The translations under genes were made by a program, and so were the position numbers. Shown here piece after piece: positions 1 through 9,004 of a stretch of 11,935 nt of DNA. The stretch lies in assembly GCA_027596945.1 (NCBI GenBank), contig JADGJH010001101.1:1-11935 (forward strand), written 5' to 3'. Position 1 is the first letter of the stretch. Each line of letters begins with the position of its first letter. This stretch comes from Physocladia obscura. Lineage: Eukaryota > Chytridiomycota > Chytridiomycetes > Chytridiales > Chytriomycetaceae. Below the pieces are notes generated by a model. It was not told the origin of the DNA and did not search any database. It saw only the letters and a list, made by a program, of their open reading frames with translations.

Positions 1-163
1 ATTTTATTCAAAAGATGTTTTTGATGAAATAAAAAAATTATATTTCAAAAACTGTATTTCAATTCAAAAAGAATTTTTGAAAATGGGAAAACAATTTTTG
101 AGTTGCAAAAATTATATTTGAAATAAAACAATTTTTTTTTGCCGATCGGAGTTGAACACTGTT
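1..163 (-). other. 3' flank of the P450 gene with a possible polyadenylation signal
   Basis: This AT-rich stretch lies downstream of the P450 stop codon on the minus strand. An AATAAA hexamer reads on the minus strand at 3-8, about 156 bases past the stop. It could serve as the polyadenylation signal, although a nearer non-canonical signal is possible. The stretch also carries two loose copies of AAAATTATATTT around 46-57 and 109-120, too degenerate to call a real repeat. No coding potential is seen. Confidence 0.3.
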
Positions 164-1916
164 TTATCTTTTGCGTATACTAACACAAGGATTCATGTGA
201 ACAAGCCCAATGTTAGTTTCAATTGATGCCTTGCTTCCTTTCAACGCCACAAACCCCGTGATAAACTGCGTCATGAAGATCTTGATCTGGTATTAATGAG
301 TTATATGTATGTATTTGTCAAATAAACTACAAACCTCAAGCCTCGCCAAAGCCATTCCAAGACACAATCTGCACATTTTTAAACAAAATTAGCTTCATTG
401 TGAAAGTTTGGACAATAGATACCTTGGCCCAGCTCCAAATGGAACGTATGAGTGAAGTTGCGCACTTTTTTCTCCTGCAGTCGATTCCAAAAATCTGGAT
501 AATTTGAAGATGCTTGGGTCTGGAAAAACTGCCTGATTATATCCCATTCCACCAATATACGCAGCAACAACTGTATCTTTTGGCAAAAAATGTCCACCCA
601 GATCGACATCCATGTTTGTCTTGCGAAGCACCGTTGAAACTGGTGACTTGATTCTCAAAACTTCTTTCACAAATGCATCCAACACAGGCAGACCCGAAAC
701 CAAAGCGGCAGCCGCAGTAGGCAAAGCACTCGAAACATCCTCGGTATTACCACAAACTTCATCGACCAGCATATTCTTTTCGGTTTCATCCATTTCATAC
801 ACAAAGTAGTGAACTGATGACGAAATTGTTGCCGCAGTCGTTTCGAATCCTGCAAAAACAAACACAAATAGATTCTCCAACACTTCAGCGTCAGAAAGAG
901 GGACATCTTGGCCTCCACCACCATCACCATTCTTTTTTTCCCCTCCCGCATCCAGAAGCTTCGAAAGCCCATCCTTGTTTTCCTCCGACAACACCTTTAC
1001 CTTGTCATCATTATAATCACCAACATCCATAACAACCATTTCCAGTCGGCGTTCCGCAATAATCGCCATAAACACATCCGAGATCTGCTTGCGCGCGGCA
1101 ACTGCTTTTGCAAACGGCCCGTTCATCCACACCGGTACGTAGAAATCCGAGAGGCCCGCAAACCACACGGCAAAATCGGGGTACAGCCGTTTAACGCGCT
1201 CGACGTCGACGCTACGCGAGCCAAACATAAAGTATGCAATTGCGTTAAATGTAAATGTTTTGGAGAAGTCGTACACGCGAATTTCCTTTTGCATGGACAT
1301 TTCAGTGAGAAGAACGCGCGCGTTGTTGGAGAGTTGTGGATAGCATTGCGACAGAATTCTGATTTTTCCAAAAATTCACTTTTTTTTTCTTCTTTTTTTG
1401 GTGAAAACTACAAACTCGTTTGTGATGGATTGGCCAAGAAGTTGCCTGATTCTCTTGTGTTGGGCAGGAGGAAGGTCTGAAAGGACGGAATGAGCTCCAA
1501 GAAGTTGACTTGTCCTTGGAAACGCTCTTGTTGCTTTTCCAAGAAATGTGTTTGTTCCCTTTGTATTTTTATGTCAAAATAAACAAAATAGTAAAAAATA
1601 CACAATTAAAAAAAAAATTAACAAACAAAACCTTAACCAACACCCATTTAATATATTCTGCACTGCAAAGAGCGAGCACATTGACGTTACTGATATTAAT
1701 TACTGCAGCAACACGTGAACCATTCGCAGACAAGATCGGATAAAATTTTTTTGCATTCCTGACTGAAAAAGTGTGTCCATATACTGGCCAATTTCCCCAG
1801 ACTTTGGAAAAGCCGGTCCATTTATCAATACCCGTGGAGTCGTGAATGAATTTGCCGGTAATTATGGCTATCGCTGTCATTGAAATTGCGCAAGCAACTT
1901 CCGTTGCTGTAAACAT
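164..1916 (-). CDS. Cytochrome P450 monooxygenase, complete, five exons
   Basis: The product is a haem-thiolate monooxygenase, probably anchored in the ER membrane; its substrate cannot be read from sequence. Exons on the minus strand are 1916-1638, 1558-1416, 1358-423, 368-335 and 286-164, giving 504 residues, normal for a microsomal P450. All introns (79, 57, 54 and 48 nt) start with GT, end with AG and keep frame. Visible elements are an N-terminal hydrophobic anchor (about residues 5-22), a C-helix-like stretch containing HSVLSDLPPAQHKRIRQ, the I-helix AGFETT (310-315), ExxR as EVLR (373-376), a degenerate PERF region (FPDPSIFKLSRF) and the haem loop FGAGPRLCLG with Cys455. That loop only appears after splicing, because intron 3 cuts it after the Arg codon begins. 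Exon 4 is just 34 nt. A Gly-rich patch (NGDGGGG) precedes the I-helix. The start is the ATG just ahead of the membrane anchor. The family is certain; subfamily is not assigned. Confidence 0.93.
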
Positions 1917-2800
1917 TTTGTTTTTTCTCTTTTTTTTTTTCTTCGGAAGTGAAGTGGCTGATCAAAAGCAAAAAATCCTGGATTGGCGAAATTAAAAGCG
2001 AATGTGATATGGTTGCAAATTGTTTATTTCATAATAGCAAGAAATATAATTGAATTATTCATAAATATAAATTTTAAAAGGTTTGGAGAGAAAAACCGAT
2101 GGTTAATAATTTTTCCACTACTGACACCATCAGTTTCAAAATTTTCTTCAATTACTGGCAATAATATACTATAAAAACAGCTTTCAATTTGGTTAACAAA
2201 TTTGCTGGGCCTCCCTTATTTTTTTTTCTTCTAGTTTCTGAGAGATAACCTCCCCAGGCCTGTTTTCCTTGAATAAAATTTCCTATAACACAATTTAAAT
2301 ACAAAAGAAAAGTCTTCCCCTGACGGTAAATTGAAAAAAATCTGTGGTGTTGAAAGGTTTGTTTTTAAAATTGAAAACTTTTACTTTATTGCCAAGAATA
2401 TCAAATAAATGAGTGAAACCCGCACATATGCCTAATACCCCATAAATTTGTCATAACCTAAAAATCTGATTTTTTTTATTAAGAATTACTAGTTATTAAT
2501 GTGTATTGATACTGTTTCACATTCAGCAGCAACCGTAAGCTTATTCGTCCAGTAATTTTCGCCAATATTAATATGCGACTAAAATACATAAAATTCAAAG
2601 TAGCTGAATCGTAATCAAGAACCATGTTTTTATTAATCAGCAGTATTTCAAGTAACGATCTTTCTTCAAATGCAATAAAACTATACATATTTCAAAATAA
2701 GATAAGAAACCCGAGTTATTGTTGGTGCAGTTCGTTTATTGAGACTGTGTACGAACATTGATTTGGCTTTGAAAATTTGGTGTTCGGAGTTGTGGAGAAA
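1917..2800. other. Divergent intergenic region between the P450 and HIG1 genes
   Basis: The P450 reads leftward from 1916 and the HIG1 gene rightward from 2801, so this 880-bp AT-rich spacer should hold both promoters. It contains a pyrimidine-rich run just upstream of the P450 start (1918-1941) and several poly-T and poly-A runs. Short open frames here (for example 1983-2174 plus and 2479-2688 minus) lack family motifs and convincing starts. I see no gene, RNA or clear transcription-factor site. Confidence 0.5.
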
Positions 2801-3261
2801 ATGACAGTATCTGAGCCAGTTCCTGCAACATCAAAAGTATCAACACCAACCAAAATGGTTCCTATCACATCGGAATTACAAGATCCTATATATATGCCTC
2901 CGGAATCTCTCAAATCCAAGGTAAGAAGAACAGAAGAAAACAAAAAAAAAAAAGAAACACATATTCATCTTTTCGATGTAAACACCAGATTTACCGACGC
3001 ACCACTGAAAATCCATTGCTAGTGCCAACAGTGGGAGTTGTATTTTACTCGCTATATATGATGGTGCGTTCGGGATTCAGGGGTGACGCGCATATGGTGC
3101 AAATGAGCCAGCGGTTGCGTGTGGGATCACAAGCATTGGCGCTTGCTATGGGAACCATGGTTGTCCTTACCGACCGCAAAAATCTCGAAGCTCGCAATGA
3201 AAAACGCCGGCAAGAGTGGGCTGCTCAGCATTCACCATCGGCCAACAAATCCTCCACATAA
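2801..3261 (+). CDS. HIG1-domain mitochondrial protein (Rcf1/HIGD2-like), two exons
   Basis: HIG1-domain proteins are small inner-membrane factors that associate with respiratory complexes III and IV (Rcf1 in yeast, HIGD2A in animals). Exons are 2801-2920 and 2989-3261, split by a 68-nt intron with GTAAGA and CACCAG ends in phase 0, giving 130 residues. After an unstructured N-terminus, the sequence around residues 42-53 (YRRTTENPLLVP) matches the start of the HIG1 domain. Two hydrophobic segments follow at about 50-66 and 89-101. Between them residues 78-88 fit the family pattern Q-x3-R-x-R-x3-Q (Q78, R82, R84, Q88), the version seen in Rcf1-type members. A charged tail follows. The open frame extends upstream of 2801 only through non-ATG codons, so ATG 2801 is the start. 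A gene symbol is withheld because RCF1 and HIGD2 orthology cannot be separated here. Confidence 0.88.
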
Positions 3262-3286
3262 TAATGGCTCACGAATTCCAGAAAAC

Positions 3287-3292
3287 AATAAA
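3287..3292 (+). terminator. Polyadenylation signal of the HIG1 gene
   Basis: A canonical AATAAA hexamer sits 25 bases after the HIG1 stop codon, on the same strand. The GNAT gene begins less than 200 bases further on, so the transcript must end close by. Confidence 0.45.
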
Positions 3293-3474
3293 CAACGTAA
3301 ATCCATGCTAAGCACTAATTAGAGTGCAAACAAATTTGTATTTTTGGGATATTTTTTGTTTTTATTTCGTATAAAACATTGTGTCGATAAAGATATGACG
3401 CACAAAGGTGCTCAGCGAAATGACTTGACCACTCTGTTCTAATATTTTCTTTTTTTCCTTTCTGTTTGTTTTTG

Positions 3475-4305
3475 ATGAGACTTCGCACGCGTTCAAACAG
3501 TAGCACCAAAAGCAACCGCAGTATCGCACGCATCAGCAACAACAACACCAGCAATAACCACATCGGCGTAAAAGAAGAGTCGCCTGTGATCCGCACGGCG
3601 CGGCTTCAGCTCGAGCTCGTTGCCGACGAGCAAAATCCAAGCAGTGCCTTATCAATGTTTGGACAACAACAGCTCGAGAAACCACACGCACCGCCGCCGC
3701 AGCTGCAGCTCCAGCCGAACGCGCAGCGTCGGTTGCGTTGGGCAGTGTATCTCCGCAGCGACAGCAGCAGCAACCGTAGCAGTACAGGTACGGCCAGCAG
3801 TTTGCCTAATGGGGACGGACTGGGCGATTACGCCAACCCCCTTCCCCTCGCCCGCTCTATCGTTGGCTTTGTCGATCTCGTGTTTCCACACGTCCCCGCC
3901 ACGCCCCTCAAATACTATGACGCGGCAAAATGGCGGCGTCGGGAGCCCCCCGTCCCGTTCCTTGCAGCACGTTTCAGTGAAAAGCACGCCGCCAGAGGTT
4001 ACACTACGGAGGCCGTGCGTGCCGTTTTGATGCACGTTTTCACGGCTGATGCGAACTTCCATTTCCACAACAGCAACAATAACGCCAGCTTCAACTTTAA
4101 CTTTGCTCCTGCCATTTTTACTGGTCCGCCACGCGTTCTGGCGGCCTTTGAGGACTCAAACCCTATCCGCGCCGACGCTGTAAAGATTCTCGAGAGACTG
4201 GGTTTTCGTTTTGGCGCCCGCTGTCCGCCTTGTCTCGATGCCGATGGTTGGTCTCTTTATGTTTGTGAGCGAACTCTCTTTCTCGACTCATGGACTTGCG
4301 TTTAA
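3475..4305 (+). CDS. GNAT-family N-acetyltransferase (RimJ/RimL type), intronless
   Basis: The product should transfer an acetyl group from acetyl-CoA to an amine; the substrate is unknown. The open frame codes 276 residues from ATG 3475; upstream in-frame codons are non-ATG and lie in a T-rich stretch. After a Ser/Asn-rich N-terminus (about 1-36) the fold begins with IRTARLQLELV, the usual first strand of RimJ-type enzymes. The acetyl-CoA loop is ARGYTTEA (173-180). It is followed after an Asn/Phe-rich insert by VLAAFEDSNP and KILERLGFRF (about 221-246), the typical strand with Asn-Pro and the closing helix. The final strand WSLYVCERTLF ends the domain. Low-complexity inserts (a Gln/Pro-rich one near 65-82, a Ser/Asn-rich one near 95-112) make it longer than bacterial relatives, which run about 170-200 residues. 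Base composition is clearly richer in G and C than the surroundings. Ancient bacterial transfer is possible but unproven. Confidence 0.82.
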   Translation: MRLRTRSNSSTKSNRSIARISNNNTSNNHIGVKEESPVIRTARLQLELVADEQNPSSALSMFGQQQLEKPHAPPPQLQLQPNAQRRLRWAVYLRSDSSSNRSSTGTASSLPNGDGLGDYANPLPLARSIVGFVDLVFPHVPATPLKYYDAAKWRRREPPVPFLAARFSEKHAARGYTTEAVRAVLMHVFTADANFHFHNSNNNASFNFNFAPAIFTGPPRVLAAFEDSNPIRADAVKILERLGFRFGARCPPCLDADGWSLYVCERTLFLDSWTCV

Positions 4306-4637
4306 TTCTTTCAACTGTCTCTCGTTTTGTCAAAGTTTCAATCTGCTTCTATGTGTTGATCTGCAAAACACATCCTCATACTGGTATCGTTATCATTTTT
4401 TACTCTTTATGTGATCGCTATATGATCGTTTGCCGATATATTTTGATAAATATAAATTAAAAAAATGTATTAGCACCCTATTTCTGCTAAGTTAAAATTT
4501 TTTTATCTGTTCAACTTTATTTCTTTTCCACTCCACAATTGCAATCAAAACCTTACAAAAAAAGAAAAAATAACGAAATAGTTGACTATTACCATTCTAA
4601 ATTTCAGTTGCTTTCCAATGCCGGTTGCATCAATCGA
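4306..4637. other. Convergent spacer between GNAT gene and the unknown gene
   Basis: Two genes converge here, so this 330-bp AT-rich spacer carries both 3' ends. An AATAAA hexamer reads on the minus strand at 4516-4521, about 120 bases beyond the stop of the unknown gene. No canonical hexamer is obvious for the GNAT gene, though ATAAAT-like variants occur near 4445-4455. No coding potential is recognised. Confidence 0.45.
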
Positions 4638-6586
4638 TTATTTGAATCCACCAAAGATATATCTCAATGGCACGCCCAGTTCAAGGATTGTAATTTTGTT
4701 GACAAGCGTAATCTTGCCACTTTTCTTCTGATCGACCCATCGTTGAAAGTTTTCTAACTTCTCATCGAATGTCAACTCCAATATCTTAGCTTTTTTAAAA
4801 ACTCCAACAGCTTGAAGACTAAACTTTGAGACAGTCCAAGGCAATTTCACAGCACTTGTGATAAGCCATGGCTTAGGGTTCAGCCACTCTTCATAAGCTT
4901 GGTTCGCACGTATTGTTTCTTCTTCATCTCGTCGCACTTTGTAGACGATTGTTGTTATTTCAGAACCGTCTCCATTTTTTGATGTGTCGATTGTCGTAGT
5001 TTTTTTGGTGGATTTGTATGCCATATCAAATGTGGCTTGAGCATAACGTATGGTGCCATCAATTTCTAGCTCGAGGCAAACTGAAATCAAACTATTTTCT
5101 GCAACAAGATCATTGGAAACTGTTGCCGCATTAAACATCGATGAAACAAAAATAGTAGCCATGCTGCGTTCATGGGACTTGAGAATCTCCGGTCTGAAAC
5201 GTTGAATTTCTGTAGTGTACAGAGTTTCTGCCGGCGACAAACTGAATTTCAATGCCTCTCGATTGACAAGCTGCACTACCGGTGTGTTTTTTGGCACTGT
5301 TCCACCACACAAGCGAGACGAAAGAAGCGCCAAAGATTTCGGATGCGCAACAATATTTCTTCTATATTGGTCGAAAAGCAGCCTGTTGACTGTGCTGACC
5401 GGCAGTTTCCTCATATCAAAAACATCTCGCTCGTCAACCTCATTTAAAATTGCCGGAACCAAGCTGGTGTAAGTACGCGAGGCTGTTCTGAATAAATATA
5501 GCTTGATTCGTTGCTCGTGCCATTTTCCTAGATTGTTCTTGGGGCTTTTCAACGGGCAGACAATCAAGAATAAAATACTTCTGAGCACTTTTGGTGGCAT
5601 TTTTGAGAGTCGCTGGAACCATTCTGGATCCTTACTGAACAATTGGTTTTGTCCATTTGCACCTGTTGAGATTTGAGTAAAGTCGTTTTGCAGCATTAAA
5701 ATGTCACAAGACGCATTGCCGCAAAAAAAGTTTGAAGCGGATCCCAGTTTTTCAAACATCCAATCAACGTTTTTGTCGGTTTCTGGCATGAATTTTTTTA
5801 ACGTTTCGAGATTTTTTTGTGCCCGTTCTACAGCACAGGACTTGTAAAAATGAGATATGACATGATCAAGCGAAGATTTCTTAGATACTGTGTAAATTTT
5901 ACGTGCAACGCCATACGACAAGTTAGTGACAGAAGACAAAACTGAAAATCTGGTCGTTGAAGGTGCTGTTGTTTTTGGTTTCACAAGTAAATCTGCTTTG
6001 CTTTGGTCCGTCACAGTTTCTTCATAATTCTCCTCTGCATCAGTTTCTACATTTCCTTCGACTGAATCCAATACTATGTATATTGAGTGGAAATTAGCAT
6101 ATGTAAACCTCTTTTGGAAATCTTTTTTTTTTTTTTTTTGTCACCTGTGGCATCAGACTCCTCACGCTCAAATTGCTTTTTTACATGACCTTCACAAAAC
6201 TGAAAATGATTGGAATGGTCAGAATACGATTCTGGTAATATATGATGAAACAGATAAACAAATAAAAATTTATTTTAATGTGTGGGGTACCAAAACTAAC
6301 GTGAACAAGAATTTAAAGTCGTTTGAGAAATTTCTCCGTTTGGAAATAAATTTAACTCCAATTTGCTGGCTAAAAGCTGATTGTTGATTGAAACTTTATT
6401 GTATTCAATGCTCAAATCTTTGAAGGCATTTGAAATGTCGCGAAATCTTCGGAGATTTTCTTTCTGAGAATTATTGAACGCGATGCAAATCTCTAGATTG
6501 AATCGCTTGTTGCTGACTGCCTCTTTTCTGACTAACTTAAGTTCTCTTTGCATGCTTTTAATTTCATCCTCGAGGACGTTCGCCAT
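4638..6586 (-). CDS. Unknown protein, three exons, N-terminal coiled coil
   Basis: I do not recognise this protein. Minus-strand exons 6586-6301, 6231-6145 and 6073-4638 join in frame (phase 1 at both junctions) to give 602 residues. Intron 1 (69 nt) runs GTTAGT to ACCAG; intron 2 (71 nt) runs GTGACA to CATAG with a TGCTAAT branch-like site. Without splicing, the third-exon frame has no nearby ATG (it opens at a TTG), which supports the upstream exons. Residues 1-80 are rich in Lys, Glu and Leu and look like a coiled coil; 100-150 is acidic and probably disordered. Exon 3 appears globular. It has no signal peptide or convincing membrane helix apart from one hydrophobic patch near 288-298. Residues 165-240 have a helical pattern faintly reminiscent of perilipins, a weak guess only. 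A dead paralogue lies directly upstream on the same strand. ATG 6586 is chosen as the first Met after an A-rich leader; the frame continues upstream through a low-complexity T-rich stretch. Confidence 0.72.
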
Positions 6587-6879
6587 TTTTTTTTCTTCGC
6601 TAATTTTTTTTTTGAGAATCTCGAAATAAATCAAAAAAAAGCAACTAACATTTAACTGGATACTAATACAACCAAAAAGAAAAAAGAAGAAAAAAATAGA
6701 AAAATAGGAAACTCCCACGAAATTAAGTTTTCACCAGACTGGAAGCGAATCATACAGTATTTCATTAATCCAATTAAGGTTTGTGTATCCCAATTCTTGT
6801 CTTTATGTATGTGAAAAAAAATATTTTATTTGTTGTGTCAGTATTTGACTGACTTTTTCGCTATTTTTCAATTAAACCG
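6587..6879. other. Promoter-side spacer of the unknown gene
   Basis: This is the 5' flank of the three-exon unknown gene. It carries A/T homopolymer runs (for example an A-rich run at 6676-6705 on the plus strand). A minus-strand frame remains open into it, but it encodes only low-complexity Phe/Leu-rich sequence. The far end may include the last, unrecognisable remains of the broken paralogue. No defined regulatory motif is seen. Confidence 0.4.
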
Positions 6880-7650
6880 ATTTTTCTTAAAATTTGTTTT
6901 GACAATCATGGCAGAAGGCAAATGTCGCTTGAGTCCTTCGAAAATATACATGAATGACATAGCAGGTTCTAAAAGTAGCAAGAGTGATTTCCCACTCTTG
7001 AAATATATTTGACTTTTCGATTAAAAACATTTCTTGATTCTTGCAATCACTTGAAGTATTATTGCTGGAAAACCATATTTTGACAAAACTGCCATCGCCA
7101 TTTTAGTCAACAGTCAAAGCTTTGGGCTCTGCAGGCGAAAAAGTCATCTTGTCCTGCCAATTTCAATTACTAGATCAATCAAAATACCATTATTTGCCAT
7201 GACAATATTGTCGGAAACTATTGCATTGAATATATAAGTGTATATTCTGCATTGCTATGCTGGCGAATAGAGCGTTGCTGATGAACAGCGCGTATCGGGA
7301 GACAGTAACCTTGACCTGAAAAACATTTATTGTAGGAGTAGTTTTATATGAGGTTGAGACATTGAGTATCTGTGAAAATATGTGCGTGTTGTTTAGTTAC
7401 ACCATGTCAAAGACGTCACGTCCACCGATTTGCTTCAAAGCAAATGACAAGAAATCGGGAAGGAAAATTGAAAAGATAAAGTTTGATCTAATAAAAGTTC
7501 TGGGCTTTTCAGTGTATTCACTATAAGAAATAAGATTGTTAATTTTTAAAGAAAGGTTGAGTAATCGAATAACCAAGTCTTCATCTCCTTTGACATTTGC
7601 AAGTGTTTGTTCTATTGAGTAGTTCTGAAATATCAGAAAATGGCATATTG
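6880..7650 (-). pseudogene. Broken tandem paralogue of the unknown three-exon gene
   Basis: Translating the minus strand gives segments that line up in order with residues about 273-560 of the neighbouring 602-residue protein. RDVFDM at 7405-7422 equals RDVFDM at residues 340-345 of the intact copy. Then KTTPTINVF pairs with KNTPVVQLV, FNAIVSDNIV with FNAATVSNDLV, LVIEIG with LELEID, and VD-stop-NGDGS with NGDGS of the intact copy. A reading-frame change lies near 7230 and another near 7155. In-frame stops and the loss of the region between VST and KNTP are also visible. The first half of the parent protein is not found, since the carrier gene starts its 3' end at 7804. A 33-nt GT...AG stretch at 7370-7402 could be read as an intron, but it is shorter than every other intron here. 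A heavily spliced, diverged gene is the alternative; a pseudogene is more likely. Confidence 0.7.
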
Positions 7651-7793
7651 GGTCAAATTGATTGAAAATAAAGTCTAAAAACACTTTTTTTTTTCCTTCA
7701 AAAACCAACATTTAATTTCGTGATTATACAATTACTAAAAAAACAAAGGATAATAGGCATTTAAGATTGAGGAGATTTTGAAGAAAATTTACT

Positions 7794-7799
7794 TTTATT
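7794..7799 (-). terminator. Possible polyadenylation signal of the carrier gene
   Basis: An AATAAA hexamer on the minus strand lies only a few bases past the TGA stop of the carrier at 7804-7806. The neighbouring pseudogene offers no competing transcript, so this may end the carrier mRNA. Such a short 3' UTR is tight but possible in compact fungal genes. Confidence 0.3.
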
Positions 7800-7803
7800 A
7801 TTT

Positions 7804-9004
7804 TCAATATCTGGAAATTGCCAGGACGAGAAAAATTGAACTGAGTACCAACATTGTAAATGTTGGAATATCAATGAAATACCCAGACAACAAATTGTGA
7901 AAGTTTTCAGAATATTCAAGAAACAAGATTTTGAATCTCTCAAGAAGAAAATAGGAGAGTACTGTTTGCGGACCTAATCTCGCAAATGCAGGTATCCTGC
8001 AAAAAGAATAATAAAAAAAATTAAATAAATTTGACAAAACAACAGCACACTGACCATCCTCTGAAAAATGCCGTCCATCCCTTTTCAAGATAAATAGCTT
8101 CCGCTGCAGCAAAAATATCACCTTTTTTTCCACTCCCCTTCTCCTCCATAACTCGACTTTTAATCATATCAACTGGGACAGAAGCAGTCGTAGCAACCAA
8201 AGCCGCCATCAAACTCGCAACGAAAATAACGCCATGCTCTCCCGCGATAGCAAGTAAATTCGTCTGTTGAAGTTCGCGTCTAGCAGCTCCGTAAGTGGCA
8301 CTGTGAGCTACCGCAACACATACAGCACGGAGCATTGATGGTTGCAGGCTGGAAAAGAGGGCAGCGGGACCTTCATTGCGTGCGATTATCACCAGGGCGC
8401 TCAAAGCATCTGGATACCTGTGTGGTCTTCGAGCGTCAAGTTGCATCCTGTATTTTATGATTCGTTTGTAAGATTCAGCAAATAATTTATTGAAGGATTG
8501 TGTTATATACCGCGCATTGACAAGATCCATTGGCGCAGAAACAAGTCCGCCAATCGCACCTGCCGCGGTAGCTGCAGCTACCCGGCTGAATAATCGTGAA
8601 TGCGCCGAGAGTGGGAATGAAGCAAGAAATACTTTCGCTTCTTGGTCTGTTGAACATCTTATGAATACTTTGGAACGGAATAAAACTAAAATTAAAATAC
8701 TGACATACGGCAAAACGGATACTTGAATAAGTCAATTGACGTAGAACAGAAGCGTCTAATCCTCGATACAGGACAAAAAGACCGCCTTGTTCGTTGACCA
8801 TAATATCGGACAGAATATCTGATGTTGAAGATGTAGCTGGTGCTGTTTGCAGTCGAATCTGTTATTAAAAAAACATTAGCTCCAACTTCACGCTGATTTT
8901 GCAAGAAAACATCAAACCTTCAAACTGTCGATTGGATGAGTGGCCATTGACGCTATCGCTGACGCTGCTCCGCTGATCCACCACGGAAATGTTTCTTGTG
9001 CCAT
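7804..9004 (-). CDS. DIC1: Mitochondrial dicarboxylate carrier (SLC25 family, DIC1-like), five exons
   Basis: This inner-membrane carrier should exchange malate or succinate for phosphate. Minus-strand exons 9004-8918, 8858-8701, 8657-8511, 8447-8055 and 7996-7804 splice to 325 residues; introns are 59, 43, 63 and 58 nt. The three carrier repeats show signature helices PIDSLKIR (24-31, spanning intron 1), PMDLVNAR (124-131) and PVDMIKSR (222-229). The N in the second motif and the following RMQ are typical of dicarboxylate carriers (DLVNVRMQ in animals, DVVNIRMQ in yeast). PWW near the N-terminus, YRGLDASVLRQLTY, AGAIGGL, LVATT and FFRGWIPAFARLGPQTV also agree with DIC1. The start is the ATG just before the PWW block. 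Oddly, after the sixth transmembrane helix (ending about 286) there are about 40 further residues, including a hydrophobic stretch at 304-322. A 42-nt GTATTT...CTCAG segment in the last exon could be an extra in-frame intron shortening this tail. Confidence 0.87.

Noticed and set aside
1..125. Possible tandem repeat of ATTTCAAAAA-like words
   Set aside because: Copies are irregular in spacing and sequence; AT-rich 3' flank composition is enough to explain them.
908..1480. Plus-strand open frame of 190 codons with Ile/His-rich start
   Set aside because: It is antisense to P450 exons 2 and 3 and crosses two P450 introns; it has no family motif.
2479..2688. Minus-strand frame of 69 codons in the divergent spacer
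   Set aside because: No motif, no splice-linked partner, and composition of ordinary AT-rich intergenic DNA.
3652..4068. Minus-strand open frame opposite the GNAT gene
   Set aside because: Antisense shadow arising from the GC-rich, repeat-containing GNAT coding sequence; Arg/Thr-rich and motif-free.
5172..5472. Overlapping plus-strand frames inside the unknown gene
   Set aside because: They lie wholly antisense to exon 3, which has a tandem paralogue on the minus strand supporting that reading.
6076..6387. Plus-strand frame of 103 codons
   Set aside because: It covers both introns and exon 2 of the unknown gene on the opposite strand, includes a poly-Phe run from a T tract, and has no motif.
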